From: a virus
IMG/VR virus record: IMGVR_UViG_3300021087_000556
Span: 1-32,995 of that record
Strand: one strand, 5' to 3'
DNA: 32,995 nt
Every line of letters begins with the position of its first letter. The stretch's first letter is position 1. The notes under the pieces were generated by a model. The model did not search any database. It saw only the letters and a program-made list of their open reading frames with translations, and was not told where the DNA came from. The position numbers were made by a program, and so were the translations under genes. Of this stretch, positions 1 to 6,599 are shown piece after piece.

Positions 1-31
1 TTATATCTTTTAGGTGTGAAAGAACATACTC

Positions 32-1300
32 TTATTTAGATAGGATAGATAGATTATTACTGCAATAGGTTATGGAGTTCTTCTCTGCATGGTTTCCTAC
101 GTTGTCTACATGGTTGAATATCTTTCTGAGTTGTTCTAGGTGTTTTATGTGTGATTGGGTATTCTCATACGCAAGGTAGTTGATTGCAAGTGTCCCTCGT
201 GTTGTGAGTCTATTCTGTATTCCTTTATAAAATTTGTTGGTGAAGGTTATATCTGAGGTTTCGGGGTCGGGGTTACCATCGCCTCCTGCAAGGTCTAGTA
301 CGATAATGTCGTAGGTCTTGGCGGGCGTGGTGTGTATCCATTGGAATGCATCGTCTATTATGACGTTTATATCTTTGGGCATATGGAAATGCGTACGGGC
401 GATGGATTCGAGTTCAGGGTTTATTTCTACCACGTCTATGTCAGTACACTTAGTGTTTTCACTGAACCATGAGGGTATGACTCCGCCACCTAATCCTAGT
501 ACCAATATACTTCTTCTCAGAGGCACTCGGTGAATGACTTCGCACAATTGTTGAACATAAGGATAATACAGTTTTGTAGGGTTTTGGTTGTCTATGATAG
601 TCTGAACCAACCAAGTGTCTCCAAATTCTAGCCAGGTATTTTGTGAATCTTTCTTTACGGTAATGGGCATACCCTCGTATTCTGTTTCGTGTAGGGTTTG
701 TGTAAAGTTTGGTTTAGGGCGTTTGATGTGTAGGAATCGTTTGTGGTCTCTCATGGGCGTTTCGTAGTGTGTGTATATGTCGAAGGCCATTGATATGCGA
801 GGGGTGGAGTGTATATTGGTTTTGACTTCGTGTTCGTGGAACATTCCGGCGACGTGGAGTGTACCTCGTTCGTTGCGTTGTGGTGTACCGTCCCAATGCG
901 TATAACTTGGGTCGATTCCGTCTAGGTAGATGGACATTGCATAGAGAGGATTTTGTTCGGTCACTGAACTATCCTCATCAGCGTGGGTGTGTGTACTTAT
1001 GGATTGGGTTTGGTGGAGTACGTTTCCCCAACATTGTATCCATAGTTCGTCTTGGTCTTTGTATATGGGTAGTTCGAATATTCTATCAGGGATATTATGG
1101 GGTCTAATATCAGGGTGGGTCAATAGATTGTAGACCGAATGTTGTTTGGTTGTACCCTGATAGAAGTTATTATTATCTTGGTTGGGTATTGCGAGTATCT
1201 TGTGTTCGTCTCGTCTGAGTATGTCTGCGATATGGAGACATTCCTCTTCAGTTAGGAAATCAGGAAACTCTGTATGCGAATGTGGGTCTAGATTATCCAT
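32..1300 (-). CDS. 2OG-Fe(II) oxygenase fused to a spermidine-synthase-like methyltransferase domain
   Basis: A 422-residue fusion. Residues about 10-180 look like an Fe(II)/2-oxoglutarate oxygenase jelly roll: H106-x-D108 as metal ligands, a probable distal H157 and a probable 2OG-binding R168 in the strand RISMAF. Residues about 205-420 look like a spermidine-synthase-type Rossmann domain: G269-L-G-G-G273 after a hydrophobic strand, E292 ending the next strand (VVEIN), DDAF at 316-319 and VLDL at 334-337. The domain calls come from motif patterns. The reaction and substrate are unknown, and aminopropyl versus methyl transfer cannot be decided. It overlaps the upstream gene by 13 bases, so the two are probably co-translated. 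Its coding strand is strongly C-rich: within 721-840 it has 42 C against 13 G. That is unlike its neighbours and suggests separate ancestry. Confidence 0.72.
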   Translation of the reverse strand: MDNLDPHSHTEFPDFLTEEECLHIADILRRDEHKILAIPNQDNNNFYQGTTKQHSVYNLLTHPDIRPHNIPDRIFELPIYKDQDELWIQCWGNVLHQTQSISTHTHADEDSSVTEQNPLYAMSIYLDGIDPSYTHWDGTPQRNERGTLHVAGMFHEHEVKTNIHSTPRISMAFDIYTHYETPMRDHKRFLHIKRPKPNFTQTLHETEYEGMPITVKKDSQNTWLEFGDTWLVQTIIDNQNPTKLYYPYVQQLCEVIHRVPLRRSILVLGLGGGVIPSWFSENTKCTDIDVVEINPELESIARTHFHMPKDINVIIDDAFQWIHTTPAKTYDIIVLDLAGGDGNPDPETSDITFTNKFYKGIQNRLTTRGTLAINYLAYENTQSHIKHLEQLRKIFNHVDNVGNHAEKNSITYCSNNLSILSK

Positions 1301-2160
1301 AGTCGTGCATACATATCCGACTTAGGGTCATCTTCACCCTCTAGGAATACGAATCGCACTTGTTTGGATACGTCTCTCCACTCATGGTCATAGGTGAATA
1401 ACGAAGCGTCCATGTCCTCGTCCATAGGTGGATACCATTCTTGTGGGAAGTAGGGACGAATCTTCTCTTCGTATTGTGCATTGAGAGAATCGTTTTTCTC
1501 TTGGTCATTCAGATAGTAAGGACTAAATTGTGCAAGTTTGGTGGGTAGAACGACTCCTTTAAAGTTGTCTTCTATGTACTTCCATACTCCACCTTTCCCT
1601 GCGTATTCTTCTACATGGTTTGGTGTGAAATTGTTTTTAATATCTTTGAGAGTGTTACCCGAATATCCCATGAACCATTCACCTTTATATTCACATGGTG
1701 ATTCTTCATTCCACCACGTCATTGGTAGTTCGATGAAGGGTAGGTTTTTGTCTTGTATCGTTTGCATGGTCGCAACGTCCATTCCATGACCATGAGGAAG
1801 TTCATGCACAGCTCCAGGCACAGGCATTGACCCAAGTATTGCAGTCTGACACAAGTCAAGAGGCATTAGTCTAGGATTCCATACCACATTCTTGGTGTGT
1901 TCTTCTGATAACATTGGGTGGTCTAAGAGTTCTAGAATGTTCCAGTCTTGGTCAGCATATCCATTCGCAGTGGTTTCATCAGTGTATTTGAGGTGGGTAA
2001 TTTGAGGTAGTAATCCTTCACCCGAACCACCGAAACAATAAAAGTTCACGTCTCCTATTTGTATTTGTTTGATACGATACTTGAGTAATCGTACAAATCC
2101 TTCGTTGATAGTTTCGGAAGAGATTCCTTCCTTTTTGTGCATAATTATGTTTGTGCTCAT
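1288..2160 (-). CDS. conserved-looking 290-residue protein of unknown function
   Basis: I do not recognise this protein. It is 290 residues, soluble, with no signal peptide or membrane segment. It is rich in Trp, Pro and acidic residues and has a His-rich stretch (HELPHGHGMD) near the middle. An AGGA ribosome-binding sequence lies 9 bases before the ATG at 2160. A host-type promoter and a hairpin lie directly upstream (2212-2248), so this gene and the overlapping oxygenase-methyltransferase fusion downstream form their own short operon. The pairing suggests a partner or substrate role for the fusion protein, but that is inference from position only. Confidence 0.8.
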   Translation of the reverse strand: MSTNIIMHKKEGISSETINEGFVRLLKYRIKQIQIGDVNFYCFGGSGEGLLPQITHLKYTDETTANGYADQDWNILELLDHPMLSEEHTKNVVWNPRLMPLDLCQTAILGSMPVPGAVHELPHGHGMDVATMQTIQDKNLPFIELPMTWWNEESPCEYKGEWFMGYSGNTLKDIKNNFTPNHVEEYAGKGGVWKYIEDNFKGVVLPTKLAQFSPYYLNDQEKNDSLNAQYEEKIRPYFPQEWYPPMDEDMDASLFTYDHEWRDVSKQVRFVFLEGEDDPKSDMYARLWII

Positions 2161-2211
2161 TATATAAATCCTATAAATGTGTGTAATGATAATATTTAGT
2201 TCTTAAAAACT

Positions 2212-2235
2212 ATACCCCTATTATACAAGGGGTAT
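2212..2235 (-). terminator. 7-bp hairpin followed by U-run, overlapping a promoter
   Basis: On the minus strand ATACCCC and GGGGTAT form a perfect 7-bp stem with a 10-base loop. Two bases (AG) and then TTTTT follow it. This is the form of a modest rho-independent terminator for transcripts coming from the genes above 2255. The loop contains the TATAAT of the promoter described next, so one element may both stop and restart transcription. Confidence 0.5.
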
Positions 2236-2248
2236 GAGTTTTCCTCAA
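2220..2248 (-). promoter_or_regulatory. sigma70-type promoter for the 2160-32 operon
   Basis: TTGAGG, a 17-base spacer and TATAAT read toward the 290-residue gene whose ATG is at 2160. The spacing equals that of the other promoters in this window. The predicted start falls in the second arm of the hairpin at 2212-2235. Confidence 0.6.
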
Positions 2249-2254
2249 GTGGTT

Positions 2255-2365
2255 TTATCTAATCATTTTGACTACTCTAGGTAGTCTACCACTCTTCATT
2301 AATGTATGGGTTTTGTCTGCGAATATCTTTAGATATAGAACAGACAATGATGCAAAATATCGCAT
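2255..2365 (-). CDS. 36-residue basic small protein
   Basis: A short frame in an otherwise empty 300-base gap. It starts with ATG at 2365, preceded by GGAGATAACA, a strong ribosome-binding sequence, and ends in TAA. The product (MRYFASLSVL at the N-terminus) begins with a hydrophobic stretch and continues into a Lys/Arg-rich tail. No family is recognised. The good ribosome-binding site and upstream promoter-like sequence argue that it is translated; its small size keeps confidence moderate. Confidence 0.5.
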   Translation of the reverse strand: MRYFASLSVLYLKIFADKTHTLMKSGRLPRVVKMIR

Positions 2366-2430
2366 TGTTATCTCCTATATTGTGTGGTGACTATCCGTGA
2401 ACTAGGACTTCGAACTTAATCTACTTACTC

Positions 2431-2450
2431 TTGTCACATAATTGTCACAT
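2431..2450. repeat. direct repeat TTGTCACAT x2, 11-bp period
   Basis: The nonamer TTGTCACAT occurs at 2431-2439 and again at 2442-2450, separated by two bases. The repeat unit therefore recurs about once per helical turn. It lies just downstream of the possible -10 box at 2452-2457, where a repressor site would sit. The function is inferred. Confidence 0.55.
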
Positions 2451-2451
2451 T

Positions 2452-2480
2452 AATATATAGGGATTACTTGCTGTCTGCAA
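2452..2480 (-). promoter_or_regulatory. possible sigma70-type promoter before the 36-residue gene
   Basis: TTGCAG, a 17-base spacer and TATATT point toward the small gene at 2365. The -35 box lies inside the end of the gene at 2464-2649. The match is weaker than at the other promoters listed. Confidence 0.35.
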
Positions 2481-2649
2481 AAAACCCAAATCTCTTTAAA
2501 CATAAACGACCTTGTGAATCTTCGGAGACTCGCAATAAATCACCTATCTTTATTTTCAATTTGTTTGAGAGGTCAGGGTCATCATCAAATGATACGTCCC
2601 CGTTCTCATTCAGATAAAATCTATAATCTATAAATGTCATCTTATCCAT
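2464..2649 (-). CDS. 61-residue hypothetical protein
   Basis: A small acidic protein containing IDYRFYLNENGDVSF and ending FGFFADSK. The ATG at 2649 is preceded by AAGGAGA, a strong ribosome-binding site 4 bases upstream (an alternative Met is at residue 4). The sequence looks like a compact beta-rich fold. No function is recognised. It lies just downstream of tRNA-Ala, with a 7-bp hairpin between them. Confidence 0.7.
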   Translation of the reverse strand: MDKMTFIDYRFYLNENGDVSFDDDPDLSNKLKIKIGDLLRVSEDSQGRLCLKRFGFFADSK

Positions 2650-2694
2650 TCCATTCTCCTTATGGATTAAAGGTAATGGGCTTTTGTTTGTTTC

Positions 2695-2714
2695 AGTCTG
2701 TACCCGAACAGACT
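2695..2714 (-). other. perfect 7-bp hairpin downstream of tRNA-Ala
   Basis: AGTCTGT and ACAGACT flank a 6-base loop. The minus-strand continuation is GAAACAAACAAAAG, with no U-run, so this is not a standard terminator. It could mark tRNA 3' processing or stabilise the transcript. Confidence 0.4.
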
Positions 2715-2733
2715 CTATCTTCTAGAATACCTA

Positions 2734-2809
2734 TGGTGGAGCTGATAGGGATCGAACCTACGACCTATTCCGTGCAAGGGAATCGCTCTCCCAACTGAGC
2801 TACAGCCCC
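2734..2809 (-). tRNA. tRNA-Ala (anticodon UGC)
   Basis: A complete 76-base cloverleaf. The acceptor stem is GGGGCTG with CAGCTCC (one G-U pair), the D stem GCTC/GAGC, the anticodon stem ATTCC/GGAAT with loop CTTGCAC, and the T arm GTAGG-TTCGATC-CCTAT. The discriminator is A and the 3' CCA is encoded in the DNA. The anticodon reads TGC (Ala). It sits between small genes in the early-type region. Confidence 0.96.
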
Positions 2810-2818
2810 ATAGAATTA

Positions 2819-3001
2819 CTATTCTTTCTTCTTAGTAGTTTTTTTCTTAGTAGTAGTTGTCTTTCTACTCTTGTAGACTCTCTTTTTTGACTCGTCTACA
2901 TCAGGTGTGGATTTATCGTCTGCAACATAACGACCTTTCTCGTCTCTTGCACGAACCCATTCAAACCCAAAGAAGTCACCAATTTTAGTGAACCATCCCA
3001 T
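2819..3001 (-). CDS. 60-residue protein with Lys/Thr-rich basic tail
   Basis: The first half contains FEWVRARDEKGRYVADD. The second half is a low-complexity tail of Lys, Thr and Arg (TTTTKKKTTKKKE). The core resembles small proteins seen in many T4-like marine phages; the basic tail suggests nucleic-acid contact, which is inference. It starts two bases after the porin stop codon, so it is probably read on the same transcript. Confidence 0.72.
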   Translation of the reverse strand: MGWFTKIGDFFGFEWVRARDEKGRYVADDKSTPDVDESKKRVYKSRKTTTTKKKTTKKKE

Positions 3002-3003
3002 GA

Positions 3004-3651
3004 TTAAAATCCTCTGTCAAAGTTATAAGTTAATGATGCGAATACTGAGTCTGCAGTTTGTCCTTCGAACACATCTGTTCCAATGTTCACACTGAAGTTG
3101 TATCTGTTTTCTGCACCAAATGATTTACCGACTTGTAATTGAGTAAAGTCATCAGACCCTTCTAGGTCATTCAAACCGTGTATCAATTTCAAATCGAATA
3201 CGTTACCGACTAACCAACCGAACTCATAAGAGACTTCTGCGTAGTTGTCGTTGGTATCTAAGTCATGATAGACAATGGTTGAAAAACCATTCACATTTAA
3301 TTGTGTGTACAGTTCTTCAAATGATTCCACCACACCATCATAGGTATATCTGATATACCCAGTGTCCAGTGAAATATTATCCGATACTTGCAAGTCATAT
3401 CCTGCATAGAAATCCACTTCCTTAGAAGTATCTTCATCACCTGAGAACTCAACTTGGGCCATATATGTACCCACATAGAATCCTAAGTCTGATAATACTT
3501 CACCTGTAAAGTGAACTGAAGGTAGTCCTCGTGATTGAGTGACTCCTCTCCAAACGTAATCTGAGTCGTAACCCACATTACCGTTTATTGAACCTGCGTA
3601 TGCAGGAATTGTTAGGACTGATAACATCAATCCAAGCATAATATTTTTCAT
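3004..3651 (-). CDS. TorF-type putative outer-membrane porin
   Basis: A 215-residue protein. A Sec signal peptide (MKNIMLGLMLSVLTIPAYA) ends in an AYA cleavage site before G20. The mature start contains GYDSDYVWRGVTQS, the hallmark of the proteobacterial TorF/TIGR02001 putative porin family. Alternating beta strands follow, and the C-terminal residue is Phe, as BamA-assembled barrels require. The length fits the family. It should sit in the host outer membrane. In a phage it may alter nutrient uptake, mask receptors or exclude other phages; none of these can be chosen from sequence. An AGGA site lies before the ATG. Family recognition is confident, function is not. Confidence 0.82.
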   Translation of the reverse strand: MKNIMLGLMLSVLTIPAYAGSINGNVGYDSDYVWRGVTQSRGLPSVHFTGEVLSDLGFYVGTYMAQVEFSGDEDTSKEVDFYAGYDLQVSDNISLDTGYIRYTYDGVVESFEELYTQLNVNGFSTIVYHDLDTNDNYAEVSYEFGWLVGNVFDLKLIHGLNDLEGSDDFTQLQVGKSFGAENRYNFSVNIGTDVFEGQTADSVFASLTYNFDRGF

Positions 3652-3675
3652 AATATATTTTCCTTTTTTATTGCT

Positions 3676-3900
3676 TTAAGCAACCTTTTCACGTCTGACC
3701 AACTCATTCATTATCTTTTGTTTGAGTTTGCCTTTCCCTTTCTTGGTTACCTCTCTTCCTAGATTGTCTGTTTCCTTACAGTTATCTAGTTCTTTGTTCA
3801 AAGTTTCTAAACTCTGACACTTCATGTAGTGGTGTTCGATGGTTACTTTCTTGGAACCTCTCTCCACCCTCTTACTTGATTCTTTTAATTTAATTGGCAT
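3676..3900 (-). CDS. 74-residue highly basic hypothetical protein
   Basis: Rich in Lys/Arg/Glu with two Cys, mostly helical, and a basic segment TKKGKGKLKQK. No family is recognised. Its ribosome-binding site GGGGAG overlaps the end of the preceding 52-residue basic gene, so the two are probably translationally coupled. It lies 24 bases upstream of the porin start. Confidence 0.7.
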   Translation of the reverse strand: MPIKLKESSKRVERGSKKVTIEHHYMKCQSLETLNKELDNCKETDNLGREVTKKGKGKLKQKIMNELVRREKVA

Positions 3901-3902
3901 AA

Positions 3903-4061
3903 TTATCTCCCCTGGCCATTATATTTTTTATGATTTCTTTTCTTATGTTTATTCATCGTAGACATGGAAATCTTTGTTTTTCTTCCCCTTCCACCGTGAC
4001 CTTGAGAAGAACATTTGGCCTTTGTATTTCTCGATGTTGCTCTTAGTCCTGACTTTCTCAT
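3903..4061 (-). CDS. 52-residue Arg/Lys-rich microprotein
   Basis: It begins MRKSGLRATSRNTKAKC and ends NGQGR, with a GGRGRKTK core. Start ATG at 4061 follows GAGGAGTA, a near-ideal ribosome-binding site, and the stop TAA is at 3903-3905. The product is extremely basic, with a Gly/Arg patch typical of RNA- or DNA-binding tails or ribosomal-protein-like peptides. No family is assigned. It sits between a 28-residue membrane peptide and the next basic gene in a chain of tightly spaced small genes. Confidence 0.65.
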   Translation of the reverse strand: MRKSGLRATSRNTKAKCSSQGHGGRGRKTKISMSTMNKHKKRNHKKYNGQGR

Positions 4062-4068
4062 TACTCCT

Positions 4069-4155
4069 CTAGGTGAATAACTGAATCACTTCTACTAATA
4101 AGATGAATGCAGTTAGGGTTGTTAAAATTTTCAATATTGTTATTTGTTTTCTCAT
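4069..4155 (-). CDS. 28-residue single-span membrane peptide
   Basis: Starts at 4155 after AAGGAAAGTAA and ends with TAG at 4069. The sequence is a positively charged start (MRKQ), then a hydrophobic span (ITILKILTTLTAFILL), then VEVIQLFT. This is the pattern of a one-pass inner-membrane micropeptide. It lies 12 bases after the oxygenase stop and 7 bases before the basic 52-residue gene, as expected for a real gene in the operon. Confidence 0.55.
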   Translation of the reverse strand: MRKQITILKILTTLTAFILLVEVIQLFT

Positions 4156-4167
4156 TTACTTTCCTTG

Positions 4168-4800
4168 TTATAATTTTAGTTGTGTCTTTGGGTGCGTAGG
4201 TGCATCTTCTTCCAAAGTGTCATACTCTGTCATACTTTCTTGTTCTTCTTCACGAGGTGGTGCGAACCATATTGAGAGTACATATCTCTCTCCTGTAAGA
4301 ATGGGTTCGACTCCATGCCACCTTTCTGTTGAATTGTTAAATGCAACCATTGACCCTGTATAAGGTGTTATTGTGTGACCGTCTAAGTGGAAGTTACCAC
4401 CAGTGAAATCTTCATTCAAATTGAAGATAACAGTTCCTGTATCTCCTTCATCTGCACTATCTTTATGCCAGTTCATGTAGGATTCCATTGGGTAGTGTAA
4501 TATTTGCATATATGCAATCGTCTCAAAGTCATCACCCCAAGGCACAAACTCATCAATCCATTCCATAATCTGATTGAAATCGGGATTAGTACCACCAATA
4601 AAATAAGAAGTAACACCACCCTCGTTAGTGAACTTAGCCTTATCTTGGTCTTCATCGTGTAAAGGGATAAAATGACCTTCGTGTTCTTCGTTTATAGACT
4701 TGAGTTCCGTGAATGGTGCTGCTTCATGCATATCAATCATTGCATCACATAAATTGATAGGAAGAGCTGCGTGTCCGATTATTAGCATTGGGTTATTCAT
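4168..4800 (-). CDS. 2OG-Fe(II) oxygenase, prolyl-4-hydroxylase-like
   Basis: A 210-residue protein with the complete jelly-roll signature: H112-x-D114, distal H162 and 2OG-binding R172 (H162 plus 10), in the order expected for the P4H-like superfamily. The strand GGNFHLDG and the MVAFNN-ERWHGVEP segment are typical. It needs Fe(II), 2-oxoglutarate and oxygen. The substrate is unknown and could be protein, DNA base or small molecule. It is the last of three consecutive oxygenases (6382-4168). The C-terminal 25 residues are an acidic, probably disordered tail. Confidence 0.82.
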   Translation of the reverse strand: MNNPMLIIGHAALPINLCDAMIDMHEAAPFTELKSINEEHEGHFIPLHDEDQDKAKFTNEGGVTSYFIGGTNPDFNQIMEWIDEFVPWGDDFETIAYMQILHYPMESYMNWHKDSADEGDTGTVIFNLNEDFTGGNFHLDGHTITPYTGSMVAFNNSTERWHGVEPILTGERYVLSIWFAPPREEEQESMTEYDTLEEDAPTHPKTQLKL

Positions 4801-4806
4801 AATTTA

Positions 4807-5499
4807 TTACCATTGTCTTGAGGGGTGTAAGAAGTTTACTTGTGAGTATCTCCAAGAATCACCTGTATATTTAGAGTAGTCATCTATCCATGCTCCATGA
4901 ATCCTATTGCCTGGAAATATGACACACCTGTTGAATTTTGCAGGGATTACCCTTCTTAATTCAAATCTATCTAACACTGGAAACAGTACATTCAAGTGTT
5001 CGTCATTAGATAACCATGTTCCTTCATAAACTGCAGTTCCACCGTCCTCTTCTTTATCCATGTAGATAATCATGTTCAAGGTGGATTCATTATCAGGTGT
5101 TGCGAGTTCTGAATCAGTGTGTGGATAGTGTTGTATCTTGTTATCAAAAACATTTAGTGTTTGGAAACAGTTAAATTCGTATATCCTATCCCAGTGATAA
5201 TCTCCTTTGTGGAAGTATTTTCTGCATAGATTTACCACTCTCTCCATTTCATTTTCATATATTCTTGTTGGGTGTGCTATTTTGTCTGTAATCCTGCAGT
5301 CATTGTAGTCAATACCATTCCTAGTGTTTCGTTCTGTGGTGTATTTCCACATAGGATAATCTCTGTTCCTGACCCACTCATAAAGTGTATCAGGGTCTTC
5401 ATAGAAATTATCTATGGTCAACACTTCACCGTCAAACTCTGCGTTTAGGGTTGCACTGAGTTTAAAAAGGTCGTCTAATATAAACGTTTTACCCGTCAT
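4807..5499 (-). CDS. 2OG-Fe(II) oxygenase-like protein (DUF6445-type)
   Basis: A 230-residue protein. The motif HYPHTDS gives H127-x-D129, GNRIHGAW gives distal H201, and R217 lies in the strand SWRYSQVNF. The layout and NFYEDPDTLYEWV near the N-terminus resemble the DUF6445 group of putative 2OG oxygenases. An excellent ribosome-binding site (GAGGAGAAC) precedes the ATG at 5499, and the frame overlaps the preceding oxygenase by 11 bases. The substrate is unknown. Catalytic residues appear intact. Confidence 0.75.
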   Translation of the reverse strand: MTGKTFILDDLFKLSATLNAEFDGEVLTIDNFYEDPDTLYEWVRNRDYPMWKYTTERNTRNGIDYNDCRITDKIAHPTRIYENEMERVVNLCRKYFHKGDYHWDRIYEFNCFQTLNVFDNKIQHYPHTDSELATPDNESTLNMIIYMDKEEDGGTAVYEGTWLSNDEHLNVLFPVLDRFELRRVIPAKFNRCVIFPGNRIHGAWIDDYSKYTGDSWRYSQVNFLHPSRQW

Positions 5500-6382
5500 G
5501 TTGTGCGTTCTCCTCTAAAAACTCATAGGACATATTATCCCCTGTTGTATTATTATCAAGGATTTCTGCGTGTTTAAGGTTAAAGGATATTGCAATGCGT
5601 TCATAATCATCTAGAATTTCATGTGCAGGTTCTACTGAATGCATAATGTAGGAAGGCCAGAATAGAAACTCACCCTCTTGTGGGTCATAATGAAATGCAG
5701 TATCACAACCTTCTACTCCGTCAAATATCATATTAGGGAATCCTTCCACTTCTTTTTCTCTATCCACTGCAAGGTGATTTGCGATTGCAGCTTGGTTTGG
5801 GTTGTAAAACTTTATTGGTTGATTTGATTTCTCTGTCTTGACATAATATGTTCCACTCATATGTGAATTGACATGATTATGTGTTGCGTGAGAATGTGGG
5901 CCGTTGTAGATACTTATCCATGCGAACAAGTGTATATCGTTTCTTGATAAATGACCTACTGGTTGTTCAAATACATTCTGACAAAATGCAATGTATGAGT
6001 CTTTGATTTGATTTGAGAATGACCTGAACCATTCCTCTTCATGCATTTTGGTTCTTATCTCTTCATTGAAATAGGTAGTGTACTCTTTGAATACGTTTCC
6101 GTCCTCTATCTCACCGACTAGGTCTCTACAACTTTGTGCGACTACTTCTACGTCTAGGTCTAAGTGTCCTCTTAGAAATGGTGTAGAGAACAAAGGCATT
6201 ACATAACCTTCTGCAGGTGCATAAGGAGTCATCATTCCTTCATACAGAATTTTTTCTTCTTTTTGAGGTTCTCCGAAGACTTTCTCTTCGTGAGCAATTT
6301 GTGGGTCGGACTTTTCTCTTCTAACTTCCTGTTCCATTTCACCCGAAAGTCCTTCGGTTTTTTCCATCACTGGTGGTTTCAT
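5489..6382 (-). CDS. putative 2OG-Fe(II) oxygenase (TIGR02466-like)
   Basis: A 297-residue protein. Residues about 60-270 match the pattern of the TIGR02466 putative oxygenase family: PLFSTPF, then HATHNHVNSHMSGTYYV (167-181), a Gly/Phe/Trp strand GEFLFWPSYIMHSV with H248, and R262 in ERIAISFN. The first metal motif reads H-x-N or H-x-H rather than H-x-D, so the ligand set needs structural confirmation. The first 55 residues are charged and probably disordered. AGAAGAGAG precedes the ATG. It is the first of the three-oxygenase run and overlaps the next by 11 bases. Confidence 0.72.
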   Translation of the reverse strand: MKPPVMEKTEGLSGEMEQEVRREKSDPQIAHEEKVFGEPQKEEKILYEGMMTPYAPAEGYVMPLFSTPFLRGHLDLDVEVVAQSCRDLVGEIEDGNVFKEYTTYFNEEIRTKMHEEEWFRSFSNQIKDSYIAFCQNVFEQPVGHLSRNDIHLFAWISIYNGPHSHATHNHVNSHMSGTYYVKTEKSNQPIKFYNPNQAAIANHLAVDREKEVEGFPNMIFDGVEGCDTAFHYDPQEGEFLFWPSYIMHSVEPAHEILDDYERIAISFNLKHAEILDNNTTGDNMSYEFLEENAQHDG

Positions 6383-6398
6383 AATAAAATCTCTCTTC

Positions 6399-6599
6399 TT
6401 ATTTAATGTTCAAATCAACATTCCCGTTTGATTCGTTAAATCTTTTAACTAACCATTTAAAATTGTTTACCAAGTATGTAGGGTAGTCGTCATAATGGCT
6501 TCCAAATGCACTATTCTCATCACAATAATCTAACCACATTCTAGTTGTGAATCCTCGAAATTTATCTGAGAAAACGTCTCTGAATGCCATGTCTTGCAT
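6399..6599 (-). CDS. 66-residue hypothetical protein
   Basis: A small acidic/aromatic protein containing MWLDYCDENSAFGSHYDDYP. It resembles small conserved proteins of T4-like marine phages, but no function is known to me. It shares its first base with the end of the upstream lipoprotein gene and lies 16 bases before the first oxygenase, so it is within the same transcript. Confidence 0.68.
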   Translation of the reverse strand: MQDMAFRDVFSDKFRGFTTRMWLDYCDENSAFGSHYDDYPTYLVNNFKWLVKRFNESNGNVDLNIK

